A DNA stretch of 64,000 nt from Gimesia benthica (GTDB lineage: Bacteria; Planctomycetota; Planctomycetia; Planctomycetales; Planctomycetaceae), in NCBI RefSeq assembly GCF_009720525.1, contig NZ_CP043930.1, forward strand, positions 2,639,501 through 2,703,500, given 5' to 3'. This document shows, piece after piece, positions 37,376-46,799 of this stretch; positions within the stretch are counted from its first letter, which is position 1, and each line of letters begins with the position of its first letter. The notes below the pieces were generated by a model that ran no database searches, was not told where the DNA came from, and worked only from the letters and a program-made list of their open reading frames with translations. Both the position numbers and the translations under genes were made by a program.

Positions 37376-37696
37376 ATGGCAGACACACAACTGGCTCATA
37401 TGGTCTATTTCACCCTCAATGACGGCTCTCCGGAAGCAATTCAGACCATGGTGGACGCCTGTCACAAATATCTCAAAGACCATCCCGGCGTCGTCTATTT
37501 TTCCGCCGGCCAGCGGGGTCCCGAGTTCCAGCGGGAAGTGAATAATCAGGAATTTCACGTCGCTCTGAACGTAGTCTTCGACAGCAAGGAATCGCACGAT
37601 ATCTACCAGACCGCTCCCGATCACCTGAAATTCATCGAAGAGAACAAAGCCTCCTGGGCCAAAGTCCAGGTCTGTGACAGCTACGTCACCAGCTGA
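37376..37696 (+). CDS. Dabb-family stress-responsive protein
   Basis: A 106-residue dimeric alpha-beta barrel protein (Dabb). Typical parts are LAHMVYFTLNDGSPEAIQTM, LKDHPGVVYFSAGQRG and HVALNVVFDSKESHDIYQTA, followed by HLKFIEENKASW. Plant members respond to stress; bacterial ones are mostly uncharacterised. ATG is preceded by AAAGGA. It converges with the btuD-like gene, 19 bases between stops. Confidence 0.85.
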   Translation: MADTQLAHMVYFTLNDGSPEAIQTMVDACHKYLKDHPGVVYFSAGQRGPEFQREVNNQEFHVALNVVFDSKESHDIYQTAPDHLKFIEENKASWAKVQVCDSYVTS

Positions 37697-37715
37697 TCCA
37701 TGACGTGCATCTCGC

Positions 37716-38492
37716 TCACAGCAGGGGAACCACCAGCGGCGTCTGGTATTCCGGATGGGGCACCACTTTGACCCGGGTCTGATAGACCTCGCTCAAACGC
37801 GCTTCCGTCAGAACCTCCGCCGCGGTTCCCAACGCAGCGATCTCGCCCCCGGCCAGCAGCACAATCTGGTCGGCAAAACAGCTGGCCAGGTTCAGATCGT
37901 GAATCGTCAGCAGCACCGTCAACTCCCGCTCGTGTGCCAGATCGCGGATCAGTGACAGCACTTCCACCTGGTATTTCAGATCGAGGCCCGTTGTCGGCTC
38001 ATCCAGGCAGAGCACCTTGGTCTGCTGCACCAGCGCCCGGGCAATCAGCGTCCGCCGCCATTCCCCGCCGGAGATCTCGGTAATCTTCTTCGCCCGCAGT
38101 TCTGTTAATCCGGCCTGCGCCAGCGCCGTCTCGACATGCTCCGCATCTTCTCCGCTAAACGGCTGCACCCAGCCCCGATGTGCCGAGCGTCCCAGTTGCA
38201 CGGTCTCCTCAATCGTCATCGGCCATTGAGGCATCTCCAACTGTGGTGCCAGTGCCAGTTTCTGGGCCATCTCCCGTCGAGACAGTCGCTGCACATCCTG
38301 ACCTTCCACCAGGATCGTCCCCTGCTGCACTGAGATCAACTGAAACAGCGCACGCAGCAGTGTCGTCTTCCCCGACCCGTTGGGTCCGAGCAGTACCAGC
38401 ACCTTGCCCGGCTCTACCGCCAGTGAGACCTGGTGCAGAACTTCCTGGTTGGGATAGCCGCACGTCACATTCTCCAGTTGAATTTCAGGCAT
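37716..38492 (-). CDS. btuD: Cobalamin/ferric-chelate ABC ATPase
   Basis: A 258-residue ATPase of the FecE/BtuD type. Walker A GPNGSGKTTL, signature SGGEWRRTLIARALVQQ, Walker B VLCLDEPTTGLDL and LTIHDLNLASCFADQI are present. It energises import by the permease encoded 10 bases upstream. Cobalamin rather than iron chelate is preferred because the binding protein resembles BtuF, but sequence alone does not settle this. Confidence 0.85.
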   Translation of the reverse strand: MPEIQLENVTCGYPNQEVLHQVSLAVEPGKVLVLLGPNGSGKTTLLRALFQLISVQQGTILVEGQDVQRLSRREMAQKLALAPQLEMPQWPMTIEETVQLGRSAHRGWVQPFSGEDAEHVETALAQAGLTELRAKKITEISGGEWRRTLIARALVQQTKVLCLDEPTTGLDLKYQVEVLSLIRDLAHERELTVLLTIHDLNLASCFADQIVLLAGGEIAALGTAAEVLTEARLSEVYQTRVKVVPHPEYQTPLVVPLL

Positions 38493-38502
38493 GGGAGACC
38501 TT

Positions 38503-39543
38503 TCACATCGACTGTCGGCCGCGGCTGATCAGCAGGAATAGAAAAAACGGGCAGCCCATTAAGGCAGTCACCACACCTACCGGGATCTCCGTCGGTGCAA
38601 TCACGGTCCGTGCCAGCGTGTCGGCAATCACCAGTAGCGTCGCCCCGAGTAACGCACTGCCCGGAATCAACAGTCCGTGTCTAGGGCCCAGAAGAATCCG
38701 CGTCATGTGCGGTGCCATCAGCCCCAGAAATCCGATCACCCCCGACACGGACACACAGGCCGCCGTACACAACGTGGCTGCCGCTAAAATCAACAACCGC
38801 ACCTTGCCGCTTGGCAGCCCCAGTGACATCGCCGTCTCATCCCCGAACGACAACAGATCCAAAGGCCGCGACAACATCCATATCAGACCGCCGCTCACCA
38901 GGATCACCGGACCGGCAATCGCGATTTCATTCCAGTGTCTGCCTGAAAAGCTCCCGAGCAGCCAGTTGAAAATGGTATTCAGCATCTCATGATTCAGAAA
39001 CATGATCAGCGAAACCAGCGCTCCGGTAAAACTGCTGAGTGCCATCCCCGCCAGAATCAACGTCAACAGCGGCGCACTTCGTCCCAGGTTACTGAGCGAG
39101 GCAATCACAAACACAGCCCCGACAATCAGCATCGCCCCGCCAAACGCCGCCAGGATCAGCCAGGGCACCTGACCGGTGCTCGTGATGACCGTCACACTTC
39201 CCGCCAGACAAAGCAGAGCCAGTGTCGCCCCCAAAGCGGCACCGCTCGAAGCACCAATCACAAACGGATCAGCCAGCGGATTTCGAAACACTCCCTGAAA
39301 CGCAGCGCCCGCAATCGCCAGCCCCGCACCGACACAAGCCGCCAGCACCACTCGCGGTAGTCGGATCTGCCATAGAATCGTCTCGATCTGCGCGCCGGCT
39401 GCGGCCCCTGTCAGACCCTGCCAGATCTCGGACAGCGACAACTGCACCGCACCAAAATGAATCCCCACCAGCAGCGCCAGCAGCAGCCCTCCCAGGAACG
39501 GGAGTATCCGCCAGACAGCAAAACGGGGTTGCGTGGGTCTCAC
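38503..39543 (-). CDS. btuC: Cobalamin/ferric-chelate permease
   Basis: A 346-residue permease of the FecCD/BtuC family, ten helices. Marks include LPRVVLAACVGAGLAIAGAA, FQGVFRNPLADPFVIGASSG, and SVSGVIGFLGLMAPHMTRIL, the last with the EAA-like contact to the ATPase. Start is GTG. It lies between the ATPase and binding-protein genes with short gaps (10 and 21 bases), so the three are one transcript. Confidence 0.88.
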   Translation of the reverse strand: MRPTQPRFAVWRILPFLGGLLLALLVGIHFGAVQLSLSEIWQGLTGAAAGAQIETILWQIRLPRVVLAACVGAGLAIAGAAFQGVFRNPLADPFVIGASSGAALGATLALLCLAGSVTVITSTGQVPWLILAAFGGAMLIVGAVFVIASLSNLGRSAPLLTLILAGMALSSFTGALVSLIMFLNHEMLNTIFNWLLGSFSGRHWNEIAIAGPVILVSGGLIWMLSRPLDLLSFGDETAMSLGLPSGKVRLLILAAATLCTAACVSVSGVIGFLGLMAPHMTRILLGPRHGLLIPGSALLGATLLVIADTLARTVIAPTEIPVGVVTALMGCPFFLFLLISRGRQSM

Positions 39544-39564
39544 CTGCAGAATCCACTCTCAAGC

Positions 39565-40605
39565 TTAAGGATCGGGAAATGCCTCAGGGTACAACGCCTG
39601 TGCCAGTTTTTGAAGTCCCTGCACCACCCGCGGGCCGGGCCGGGAAATCACATCGTCTTCAATCAGATACACGCGTCCCCCTTTCACCGCTGCCATGTCC
39701 GACCACCCCGGACGCTGACGCAGTTTTTCGAGCACCTGCTGCGCGTCCGCGGGCCCCTCTTTCATTCGCGGCATGACAATCACTTCCGGGTTCCGCAGAA
39801 TCAAAGTCTCTTCACTCACCTGGGGATAAGCTGGTTCCACATCCGCGAACACATTCTCTCCCCCGGCCAGCGTGATCAGCTCGCCGATAAACGAATGCGG
39901 GCCGGCAGTCATCAACGGCTGATCCCAGACCCGGTAAAAAACTTTGGGCCGCTCCTCTTTCTGAAACGGTTTGATCTGCTTCTGTACTCCAGCGATCTCA
40001 TCCTTCAACCGGGCGATCAATTTCTGTCCCTGTCGAGAATGCCCGGTCGCCTGCCCGATTCCCAGCATCGCTTTTTCGATATCCGCCACCGACTGCGACT
40101 CCAGGGCCAGCACCGGAATCTTAAGTGTCTCCAGTTGCGCCGCCAGCTGTCGATGATAATCCCCGCCGGTCACAATCAGGTCCGGCTGTAACTCCACCAG
40201 CGCTTCCAGGCTGATGCTGCCCGGGTTCGCCAGCGCAATCTGTTTCAGTTCCTCAGTCTCCGGCGGATAATTGCACAAAGATGTGCAGCCCACCATCTGC
40301 TCACCCGCCCCCAGTGCAAACAGCGTCTCCGTATGCGACGGAAGCAGCGAAATAATCCGCCGCGGCTGTTTCGCCAGCGTGACATCCCGCCCCTGGTAAT
40401 CTTTCACCGTCACCGGGAACGACTGCGCCTCCGCAACGACGTCGACTGCAGTCGCCTCCGAAGCAGGCGGCAGCTCAGACGCAGGTGCCTGCGCCCCCTG
40501 CTCTGTCTGTGATGCAACCGAACCCGCTTCCTGCGTACCACAGCCCACCAACCAGGCCAGCGTCAGTAACAACAGGATCAGTTTCAATTCGAATTGATGT
40601 TTCAT
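39565..40605 (-). CDS. btuF: BtuF-like periplasmic binding lipoprotein
   Basis: A 346-residue lipoprotein (LILLLLTLAWLVGC) with a Ser/Ala/Glu-rich linker and a helical-backbone solute-binding domain. BtuF-like marks are RRIISLLPSHTETLFALGAG, QMVGCTSLCNYPPETEEL, VFYRVWDQPLMTAGP, TLAGGENVFAD and the late RPGPRVVQGL. It would bind cobalamin outside the membrane and hand it to BtuC. A corrinoid relative or another chelate is possible. Upstream is metE, whose reaction B12 can replace. Confidence 0.85.
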   Translation of the reverse strand: MKHQFELKLILLLLTLAWLVGCGTQEAGSVASQTEQGAQAPASELPPASEATAVDVVAEAQSFPVTVKDYQGRDVTLAKQPRRIISLLPSHTETLFALGAGEQMVGCTSLCNYPPETEELKQIALANPGSISLEALVELQPDLIVTGGDYHRQLAAQLETLKIPVLALESQSVADIEKAMLGIGQATGHSRQGQKLIARLKDEIAGVQKQIKPFQKEERPKVFYRVWDQPLMTAGPHSFIGELITLAGGENVFADVEPAYPQVSEETLILRNPEVIVMPRMKEGPADAQQVLEKLRQRPGWSDMAAVKGGRVYLIEDDVISRPGPRVVQGLQKLAQALYPEAFPDP

Positions 40606-40740
40606 ATCAGTGTCTGTTTCTATTTCTTCGCGCGGGGAACAGCCCCACTAGCCCCTATCGTAGATCAGCCCGGAATGTCCGACAACGAACATTCCGCAGC
40701 TGACTACGTTTTCAGTCATCTTTTCCTATGAATCACACGT

Positions 40741-43058
40741 TCAGACGCGTGACAGCCACTGGGCCCGCAGTTGCTGCGCCGCCGCGACCATATTCTCCAG
40801 CGAAGGTTTGACTTCCTCCCATTTGCGGGTTTTCAGACCGCAATCCGGATTCACCCACAACTGGCGGGGCTGCAAAACTTCGAGAGCCTTCTCCAGCAGG
40901 TACTCGATCGACTCCACGGTTGGCACCCGGGGCGAATGAATGTCATATACGCCGGGTCCAATCTCATTCGGATACTGATACTGCACGAACGCATCCAGCA
41001 GCTCCATATTGCTCCGCGAAGTCTCAATCGAAATCACATCTGCGTCCAGAGCCCCGATTGCTTCGATGATATCGTTGAATTCCGAATAGCACATGTGTGT
41101 GTGGATCTGCGTTTCGTCTTCCACGCCTGCCGAAGCCAGCCGGAAACAGTCCACCGCCCACTGCAGATACGCGTCCCAGTCGGCCTGCCTGAGTGGCAGA
41201 CCTTCGCGGATCGCCGGTTCATCGATCTGAATCACCCGGATGCCGCTCGCTTCCAGATCGAGTACTTCATCCCGGATCGCCAGTCCGATCTGCTGACAGG
41301 TTTCGCTCCGCGGCTGATCGTCTCTCACAAACGACCATTGCAGAATCGTCACCGGCCCGGTGAGCATCCCCTTCATCAGCTTCTCGGTACAGGACTGCGC
41401 ATAAGCAGTCCACTTCACCGTCATCGGCTCCTTACGCAGCACATCACCAAAGATCACGGGCGGCTTCACACACCGCGAGCCATAACTCTGCACCCAGCCA
41501 TGCTTCGTCGCGATGAAGCCTTCCAGCTGTTCGCCGAAGTACTCGACCATGTCATTCCGCTCCGCTTCGCCATGCACGAGCACATCCAGACCGATCTCTT
41601 CCTGGCAGCGAATATCACTGGCAATGCAGTTCTTGAGAAACTCCTCATACGCTGCTTCTTTCAGTTCCCCTTTCTTGAACGCGGCCCGCGCCTTGCGGAT
41701 GTCATCCGTCTGCGGGAACGAACCGATGGTCGTCGTCGGAAACAAAGGCAGCTGCAGTTCGTGCGTCTGGATCGTCTGCCGCGCCGGATAAGGAGACTGC
41801 CGTCGCAGCATCTCTTCCGTCACCCCGGCACAGCGTTCCTTGACCTCCGCACGATGGACGCGCTCGGACTTCCGTCGGGATTCCATCTTCTCATCGTACC
41901 AGGCCAGTTCCGCAGCCACTGATTTCCGTCCGCCATTGATGGCTCGCGTGATCAGGTTGATCTCCTCCAGCTTCTGCTGCGCGTAAGCCAGCCACTGGCG
42001 AACCTCGGGATCCAGTCCCGACTCCAGCGACAGATCGACGGGCGTATGCAGCAGCGAACAGGAAGGACCGATCAAAACGCGATCTGTCCCCAGCCGTTCC
42101 ACGACGGTTTCCACCAGCGAAATCGATCGGCTGACATCGTTCTTCCAGATGTTCCGCCCGTCGGCGACTCCCAGCGAGAGTGAAAGTTCTTCCGGCAGTT
42201 GGGCCAGCACGTCTTCCAGCTGTTCTGGTGCCCGCACCAGATCGATGTGCAGCGCTTCGACCGGCAGCGACACCGCCGTCGACAGGTTCTCTTTCAGGTC
42301 ACCAAAATACGTGGCCAGCACAATTTTGAGCTGGTTTCCATTAATCGACAGTCGATCGTAGGCCCGTTGAAACGCCGCCTGCTGGGCTTCCGTCAGATCG
42401 AGCACCAGGCACGGTTCGTCAATCTGCACCCACTCCGCCCCGGCAGCCGCCAGTTCCGCCAGCACTTCTGCATACACGGGCAACAGTGCATCGAGCAGGC
42501 TTAAGGGATCGATATCCGCCTCCCAGGTCTTCCCCAACAGCAGAAACGAAACCGGCCCCAGCAGTACGGGACGCGTCTCGATTCCCAGCGCCTTCGCTTC
42601 CAGGTACTCCGTGATCGGCTTCCGCGAAGCGAGCTGGAACTGCAGATCCCCCTCAAACTCAGGGACCAGGTAATGGTAGTTCGTATCGAACCATTTGGTC
42701 ATCTCCAGTGCCGCGACACCTTCGGTTGAGGCGGTCACCGACTGCCCCCCTTTGCCACCCCGCGCCATCGCGAAGTAAGTCGCCAGGTCAACTTCTTCCC
42801 CTGACCATTCAAACCGCCGGGGAATCGCACCGACCAGCGCCGCGGTATCCAGTACCTGGTCGTAAAGCGAAAATCGTTGGAGGGAATGTGCGCGATTCCC
42901 GCCTGCTGCTGTCGTTTCCAGTTAGTTTCACGCAGTTCACGACAGACATTGTGTAATTCCGCTTCCGAAATTTTTCCGGACCAGAATTTTTCAACGGCCC
43001 GTTTCAGTTCTCGTTGTGCGCCGATACGGGGAAATCCAAGATTGGTAGCAATAGCCAT
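40741..43058 (-). pseudogene. metE: Cobalamin-independent methionine synthase, frameshifted
   Basis: Two frames together give a full MetE of about 770 residues, which transfers a methyl group from 5-methyltetrahydropteroyltriglutamate to homocysteine. The first runs from MAIATNLGFPRIGAQRELKR to IPSNDFRF; the second resumes as YDQVLDTAALVGAIPRRFEW and runs to the end, past FPTTTIGSFPQT and the zinc-site region. The break lies in a three-A run on the + strand at 42864-42866, where one missing base restores the frame. ATG follows AAAGGAG. The rest shows no further damage, so the event is recent, or an error. Downstream, btuFCD follow 135 bases on. Confidence 0.9.
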
Positions 43059-43082
43059 CTGCTGGCTCCTTTCAAAGTGTAT

Positions 43083-43097
43083 TGATAATGATTGTGT
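43083..43097 (-). promoter_or_regulatory. Fur-family-like box before metE
   Basis: TGATAATGATTGTGT on the + strand matches the 7-1-7 Fur box TGATAATNATTATCA at 11 of 14 defined positions. It lies 25 bases upstream of the metE start. The first half-site is exact, the second poor. Confidence 0.3.
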
Positions 43098-43463
43098 TGG
43101 TATGCATTCCGCCACCGCGCGTACCGCGAGCGCACGTGACATCGGTGCGTACCGTCAGCGGCGACGTGTCTGTGAAAGTTTTGAAAGCAGCGCGCACGTT
43201 GTGCGCAGACCTTCCCTGAGTTCACAGACCGTGAAAAAACAAAAAGCGATCGAGATCAGACACAGCGCGCTGATCTTTGACGGAGCACTGCAGACAGGAA
43301 CCACGCCGGCACGATTACCGGCGCAACCTCAAGGCGCGCAGGCAGAAACCGAACAGGGATCTGACAGGGGTTACAGGCATTAACACTCGCGCAGGATCGA
43401 ACACGCAATCGAGAACGAGGGCCGCACACTCAACTCGCGGTGCGCGCAACAGCAGTGCCAGTC

Positions 43464-43574
43464 TTAGACCAGGCGCATGTCAGACTCTGCATCATCTGCG
43501 TCTCCAACCCGTCTGTATTCGGGCGAGACATACAGTCGGTCACACCAGTGGACGCGCTGCATGTAGAGAGTCAT
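43464..43574 (-). CDS. Possible 36-aa leader ORF upstream of metE
   Basis: ATG with CAGGA eight bases upstream opens a 36-codon frame (MTLYMQRVHWCDRLYVSPEY, then acidic residues to MRLV). It is the only small frame with a good ribosome site in the 735-base leader before metE. It could be a regulatory leader peptide, an unrelated small protein, or chance. I do not recognise it. The rest of the leader holds a GCGCAC/GTGCGC hairpin (~43191-43206) and the Fur-like box. Confidence 0.35.
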   Translation of the reverse strand: MTLYMQRVHWCDRLYVSPEYRRVGDADDAESDMRLV

Positions 43575-43793
43575 AGCTGTTTTCCTGTGAAAACGAAACA
43601 AAGACAGGAAGTGAAACGCAGCGTTCAACGTTTCATCAATTCCAACGGACAGCGAGCTTAACAGTCGACACAAGATTCGTCAACTTGAAAATCAGTCAAA
43701 ACGATCAGTCGGTGTGAGAACCGAATCTGACATGAAGACACGCGAAAGAGAAACTGGTGCCGGCTCATTTCCATCGTTATTCAATTCTATTTT

Positions 43794-45347
43794 TTATTTT
43801 AAAGGTTCGTTAGTTAGAGATTTTTTTAACTGATCAGATTCCAAGTAACCACGGATAATTTGATCAATTTTATCACCACTAAAACCAGTTTCTTCTAAGA
43901 GAATAATAGCAAAGATTAACCGCATTAGAATTATTGTTTGCGTTCGTCGTGCATGTGTAAATTCTTCACCAGCATCTCCCAAGCAGTGGGCATATTCGTT
44001 TCGTCTGCTTGCAACCAGTTCGGCAAATTTATTCATAGTCTTTGGCTTGGTTTTGGATTCATTCGTCAACCATTTTGCTAATTCAATATTCTTAGTAAAT
44101 AACTGTCGCAAACGATCAGCCAAACTTGGTTCATGCGAATATTTCAACTTTCCATTAATCCATTTGCCAAGTCCCCTTCTTTCACCATTTCTTTGAGCAC
44201 CAATATCTGCACATGATTTAATTTCAGTGCATAACTTAACAATTTTTTTAACACATGAAATATGCTCCTCTGATGGTATTGATTGATCAGAAAATCGAAT
44301 CCGATGATAACCTTCTAAAGCCTGAACCAATTGCATAAAACGCTGATCAGCGTAAGCCTTTTTATCAAAAGAACTAAAATATAACCATATTGGCATATCA
44401 ATATCTTCAAGAGTATCTGACCAAGCTTGAAAATATTTCTGAGGGTCGTCTGCGACAGCCTTCCAAGCAAAAAGCATTTTCGTAAAGTGGATTGGCGTTA
44501 TATCAGAACGAGGCCTAATCATTCGAAAAAACTTAAGAGGGTATTCATAATTTGAATCAACAGGATTACGCATTTCATTTTTGTATACTTGCAAATCGTA
44601 TGAATAAACTTCTTTTTGCACTGCAAATTGAATAAATTTTTCAATGTTTAATAAATGATCGTTTAAAGAAGTTTGCCCTGTATTTTTGAAGTCTTCCAAT
44701 GGTAGTTTTGTTTTTTTCGTTCTAATAACGATACGCGCTGAATGTGATATTGTTCCTGCTTTTTGTGCATATTCGACTGAAGGTGGTTTGTAAATATATT
44801 CTATTTCCGCAGTTATATTTTCATTATCAATAATTGTAATTATATCTGGACGGGAATAACGAAAATCGATGATATTGTTTTCATGATCGTGCTTAGCTTT
44901 AAATGCATTTAATCCATGCCAATCCTCAAAATTACTAATTCCAAATTTGATTTTATCGAAACATAATTCTTCATATGTACTTAAATGTGCTCCTTCAATA
45001 ATTCGATTAACAGCATAAGAGTAATCATTGGTTTGAACCCCTGAAGCTCTATTATAATTGTATTTATGTGCAAATAAAAAACATGACACCAAAGTATATA
45101 TTTGACCTCGCCTAGAGCTCCCCAAGATGATCAAATCGTATTTTGTATCAGCATTACTTAGCGTATTGAACGGTATGTTTGAGAGACTAAAATCCTCAAG
45201 GCTATCTTCTGTATTCAATACAAAATCTTCGGCTTCTTTACCAATCAGAGTACCTCTTATTGTTTTTTGTGGTGTTTCAGGCAACCACCATTCTCCCTCA
45301 ACTTTAATGTCCTCAAAAACGGATTTGACATCTTTTAACTCGGCCAT
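43794..45347 (-). CDS. ApeA-like HEPN defence protein
   Basis: A 517-residue protein. The N-terminal opening VEGEWWLPETPQKTIRGTLI followed by beta-rich sequence matches the ApeA N-terminal domain. The C-terminal ~200 residues are helical with the HEPN RNase motif R449-N-E-Y-A-H454 (Rx4H with polar residue after Arg). ApeA is a reported antiphage protein in which HEPN RNA cleavage blocks infection. Base composition is clearly more AT-rich than neighbours and codon use is A/T-ending, pointing to transfer. It stands alone, without a nearby toxin or methylase. Activity is inferred from family. Confidence 0.8.
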   Translation of the reverse strand: MAELKDVKSVFEDIKVEGEWWLPETPQKTIRGTLIGKEAEDFVLNTEDSLEDFSLSNIPFNTLSNADTKYDLIILGSSRRGQIYTLVSCFLFAHKYNYNRASGVQTNDYSYAVNRIIEGAHLSTYEELCFDKIKFGISNFEDWHGLNAFKAKHDHENNIIDFRYSRPDIITIIDNENITAEIEYIYKPPSVEYAQKAGTISHSARIVIRTKKTKLPLEDFKNTGQTSLNDHLLNIEKFIQFAVQKEVYSYDLQVYKNEMRNPVDSNYEYPLKFFRMIRPRSDITPIHFTKMLFAWKAVADDPQKYFQAWSDTLEDIDMPIWLYFSSFDKKAYADQRFMQLVQALEGYHRIRFSDQSIPSEEHISCVKKIVKLCTEIKSCADIGAQRNGERRGLGKWINGKLKYSHEPSLADRLRQLFTKNIELAKWLTNESKTKPKTMNKFAELVASRRNEYAHCLGDAGEEFTHARRTQTIILMRLIFAIILLEETGFSGDKIDQIIRGYLESDQLKKSLTNEPLK

Positions 45348-45462
45348 ACATCCAATCTCTCATTAATAAAGTCGAAAAGCATATTCGACTCATCGAGTTA
45401 AATATTTTTAAAAGGGACAAGAGGTCTGACATAAGAAATCCTGGGATTATTAAAGGGCCAAC

Positions 45463-45505
45463 AAAGGGGTCGGGTCTCTTCTTCAAGAGTCGCTGACCCT
45501 TTTTT
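45463..45505. repeat. REP-like hairpin repeat, copy a
   Basis: Interrupted palindrome: AAAGGGGTC ... GTCTCTT CTTC AAGAGTC ... GACCCTTTTT. Shared with copies at 46748-46789 and 49301-49325. It lies just after the 45523-45864 gene and can also serve as its terminator (A-tract on the left). Confidence 0.75.
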
Positions 45506-45522
45506 ATCCCTTCCTGTTACTT

Positions 45523-45864
45523 TTACATCTCTTCATCCATTGTTTGCTGGGCCAATTCAACTCGCCTTGAGTGGTCTTTGTCAGCAACTAATTCTTTTAC
45601 TCCAGCGCATACTTCATCCCAACCGCTCCTAAAAGTATAAGCTTTTTTAAATTCATCTGATGACTGAAGATAGTGATGCCATTTTTCTATATTGTACCCA
45701 AAGTCCTCCCCCGTTTCTTCTTTAAGGCTCTGTAATGCTTGTCTCATTGCTTCAATTCGATCTTCTTCCTTAGCTATGTCGCCTGGTACTCCACAAAGCG
45801 CACCTCCCAAATCCAAGACGTCCACTTGCAAACTTGTCATTCGCCCCAGACCATATGTCCGCAT
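45523..45864 (-). CDS. Orphan protein in the AT-rich island
   Basis: A ~113-residue soluble protein starting MRTYGLGRMTSLQVDVLDLG, with GAGG six bases upstream; an in-frame ATG four codons earlier overlaps that site. The middle is helical (EEDRIEAMRQALQSLKEETG) and includes YNIEKWHHYLQSSDEFKKAY. No family recognised. Size, context and shared leader with the next gene suggest an immunity-type cassette, by inference only. Confidence 0.55.
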   Translation of the reverse strand: MRTYGLGRMTSLQVDVLDLGGALCGVPGDIAKEEDRIEAMRQALQSLKEETGEDFGYNIEKWHHYLQSSDEFKKAYTFRSGWDEVCAGVKELVADKDHSRRVELAQQTMDEEM

Positions 45865-45920
45865 TACCAACCTCATAACTTAAAGAATAATTATCAGAGC
45901 CCCCTTTTCTCTTCTCGAAG

Positions 45921-45990
45921 GGAATTCCTCGCAGGAGATAAAATTATTCAGTAACCATTACTTGTTTCGGGCCGACATTCAAAGAGCTCT
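45921..45990 (-). promoter_or_regulatory. Shared upstream leader, copy 1
   Basis: About 70 bases homologous (roughly 65%) to 46664-46733. Both contain CATTCAA, CAAGTAATNGTTNCTGAATA in minus orientation and a Shine-Dalgarno-like GAGGAAT at the gene-proximal end. Each lies directly upstream of an island gene, so it may carry the promoter. Confidence 0.55.
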
Positions 45991-46012
45991 GATGGTGTGA
46001 ACTACCCACTGA

Positions 46013-46657
46013 TCAATTTAAATATTCGATAATAATCAAATCCATTTCCTTTAGGAGGCAATAATCCAGCCAATCCAGATATGTCTCTCTCGCTGGAAAA
46101 ATTAGATTAGTCCATACTTCTTTTTCTTCCTCAATTTGCTGAGGATTCATCCCTCTAAAATCCCTAACTTCTTCATATGTTTTCTGAAGACAGCCTTCCA
46201 GTTGTTGTCTTTCTTCTTTGATTTCCTCCAGAGTTAAGTATGCGATATTTTCATCTTCAGGGGGAAATCCAAAGGGTGTCTTATAGGGTCCGTTCAATTT
46301 ACTGTTTTTGAACTCCAGATCATGAATTGGAGGCATTTCAACAATGTTGATATCTATTTCCAACTCTGTTCCAAATAGATCACGTATAAATCGAAAGGGA
46401 AGTACTAATGAACCGTTAGGCTCTATTGGGTCATGTGGAAGACCAAATATTTTCCTTAGATTGGACTCATGCATCTTGTAGCACTCTAATAAATCTTCAG
46501 ATAGTTCGTTGTTAGGAATGTTAGGATCGATACCGTCCTCTTGTTTCACTTGTTCTAAAAACAACTGAATATAACCTTCGGCTTCTTTCTTATTTATTTT
46601 TTGAATCGATTCAATTTTGATAGCAAAACCAACGATGCTTCCACTGATATAATACAT
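46013..46657 (-). CDS. Orphan, possibly immunity-like protein
   Basis: A 214-residue soluble acidic protein starting MYYISGSIVGFAIKIESIQK. A helical middle (KEERQQLEGCLQKTYEEVRD) leads to a C-terminus reading LDWLDYCLLKEMDLIIIEYL. I do not recognise a family with certainty; the WLDYxL end and acidic charge recall single-domain immunity proteins. The neighbour at 46800-47315 ends with a similar WLDYVL motif. AT-rich like the ApeA gene. Confidence 0.55.
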   Translation of the reverse strand: MYYISGSIVGFAIKIESIQKINKKEAEGYIQLFLEQVKQEDGIDPNIPNNELSEDLLECYKMHESNLRKIFGLPHDPIEPNGSLVLPFRFIRDLFGTELEIDINIVEMPPIHDLEFKNSKLNGPYKTPFGFPPEDENIAYLTLEEIKEERQQLEGCLQKTYEEVRDFRGMNPQQIEEEKEVWTNLIFPARETYLDWLDYCLLKEMDLIIIEYLN

Positions 46658-46663
46658 CTGTAT

Positions 46664-46733
46664 GATATTCCTCGGAGGGGCCAGAATTATTCAGCAACTA
46701 TTACTTGCTTTTAGCTGTCATTCAACGGATCCA
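46664..46733 (-). promoter_or_regulatory. Shared upstream leader, copy 2
   Basis: Second copy of the leader described at 45921-45990, ending seven bases before the ATG of the 46013-46657 gene. It is immediately preceded, in transcription direction, by REP-like hairpin copy b. Confidence 0.55.
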
Positions 46734-46747
46734 TCTAAGGATCTATT

Positions 46748-46789
46748 AAAGGGGACTGGTCTCTTTTTTAAGAGTCCTAACCCCTTTTT
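46748..46789. repeat. REP-like hairpin repeat, copy b
   Basis: AAAGGGGACTGGTCTCTTTT followed by TTAAGAGTCCTAACCCCTTT; the arms pair around a T-rich loop. It lies ten bases after the stop of the next gene and probably also terminates it. Confidence 0.75.
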
Positions 46790-46799
46790 CTATCCGGCT

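Noticed and set aside
42877..43383. 168-codon + strand frame opposite the 5' end of metE
   Set aside because: Antisense to metE and its leader, with low-complexity, unrecognisable protein; a shadow frame.
43572..43589. Near match to the M13 reverse primer site (CAGGAAAACAGCTATGAC on the minus strand)
   Set aside because: It has one extra A and the flanking bases do not match lacZ or a cloning vector, so contamination is unlikely; it is a ribosome site before a small frame.
43059..43793. Cobalamin or SAM riboswitch before metE
   Set aside because: Expected because of the metE-btu context, but no B12-box, SAM-I core or SAH-type motif could be found on the minus strand by eye.
45463..46789. 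CRISPR array in the AT-rich island
   Set aside because: The two full repeats are 1.2 kb apart with genes between them, and no evenly spaced short repeats or cas genes are present.
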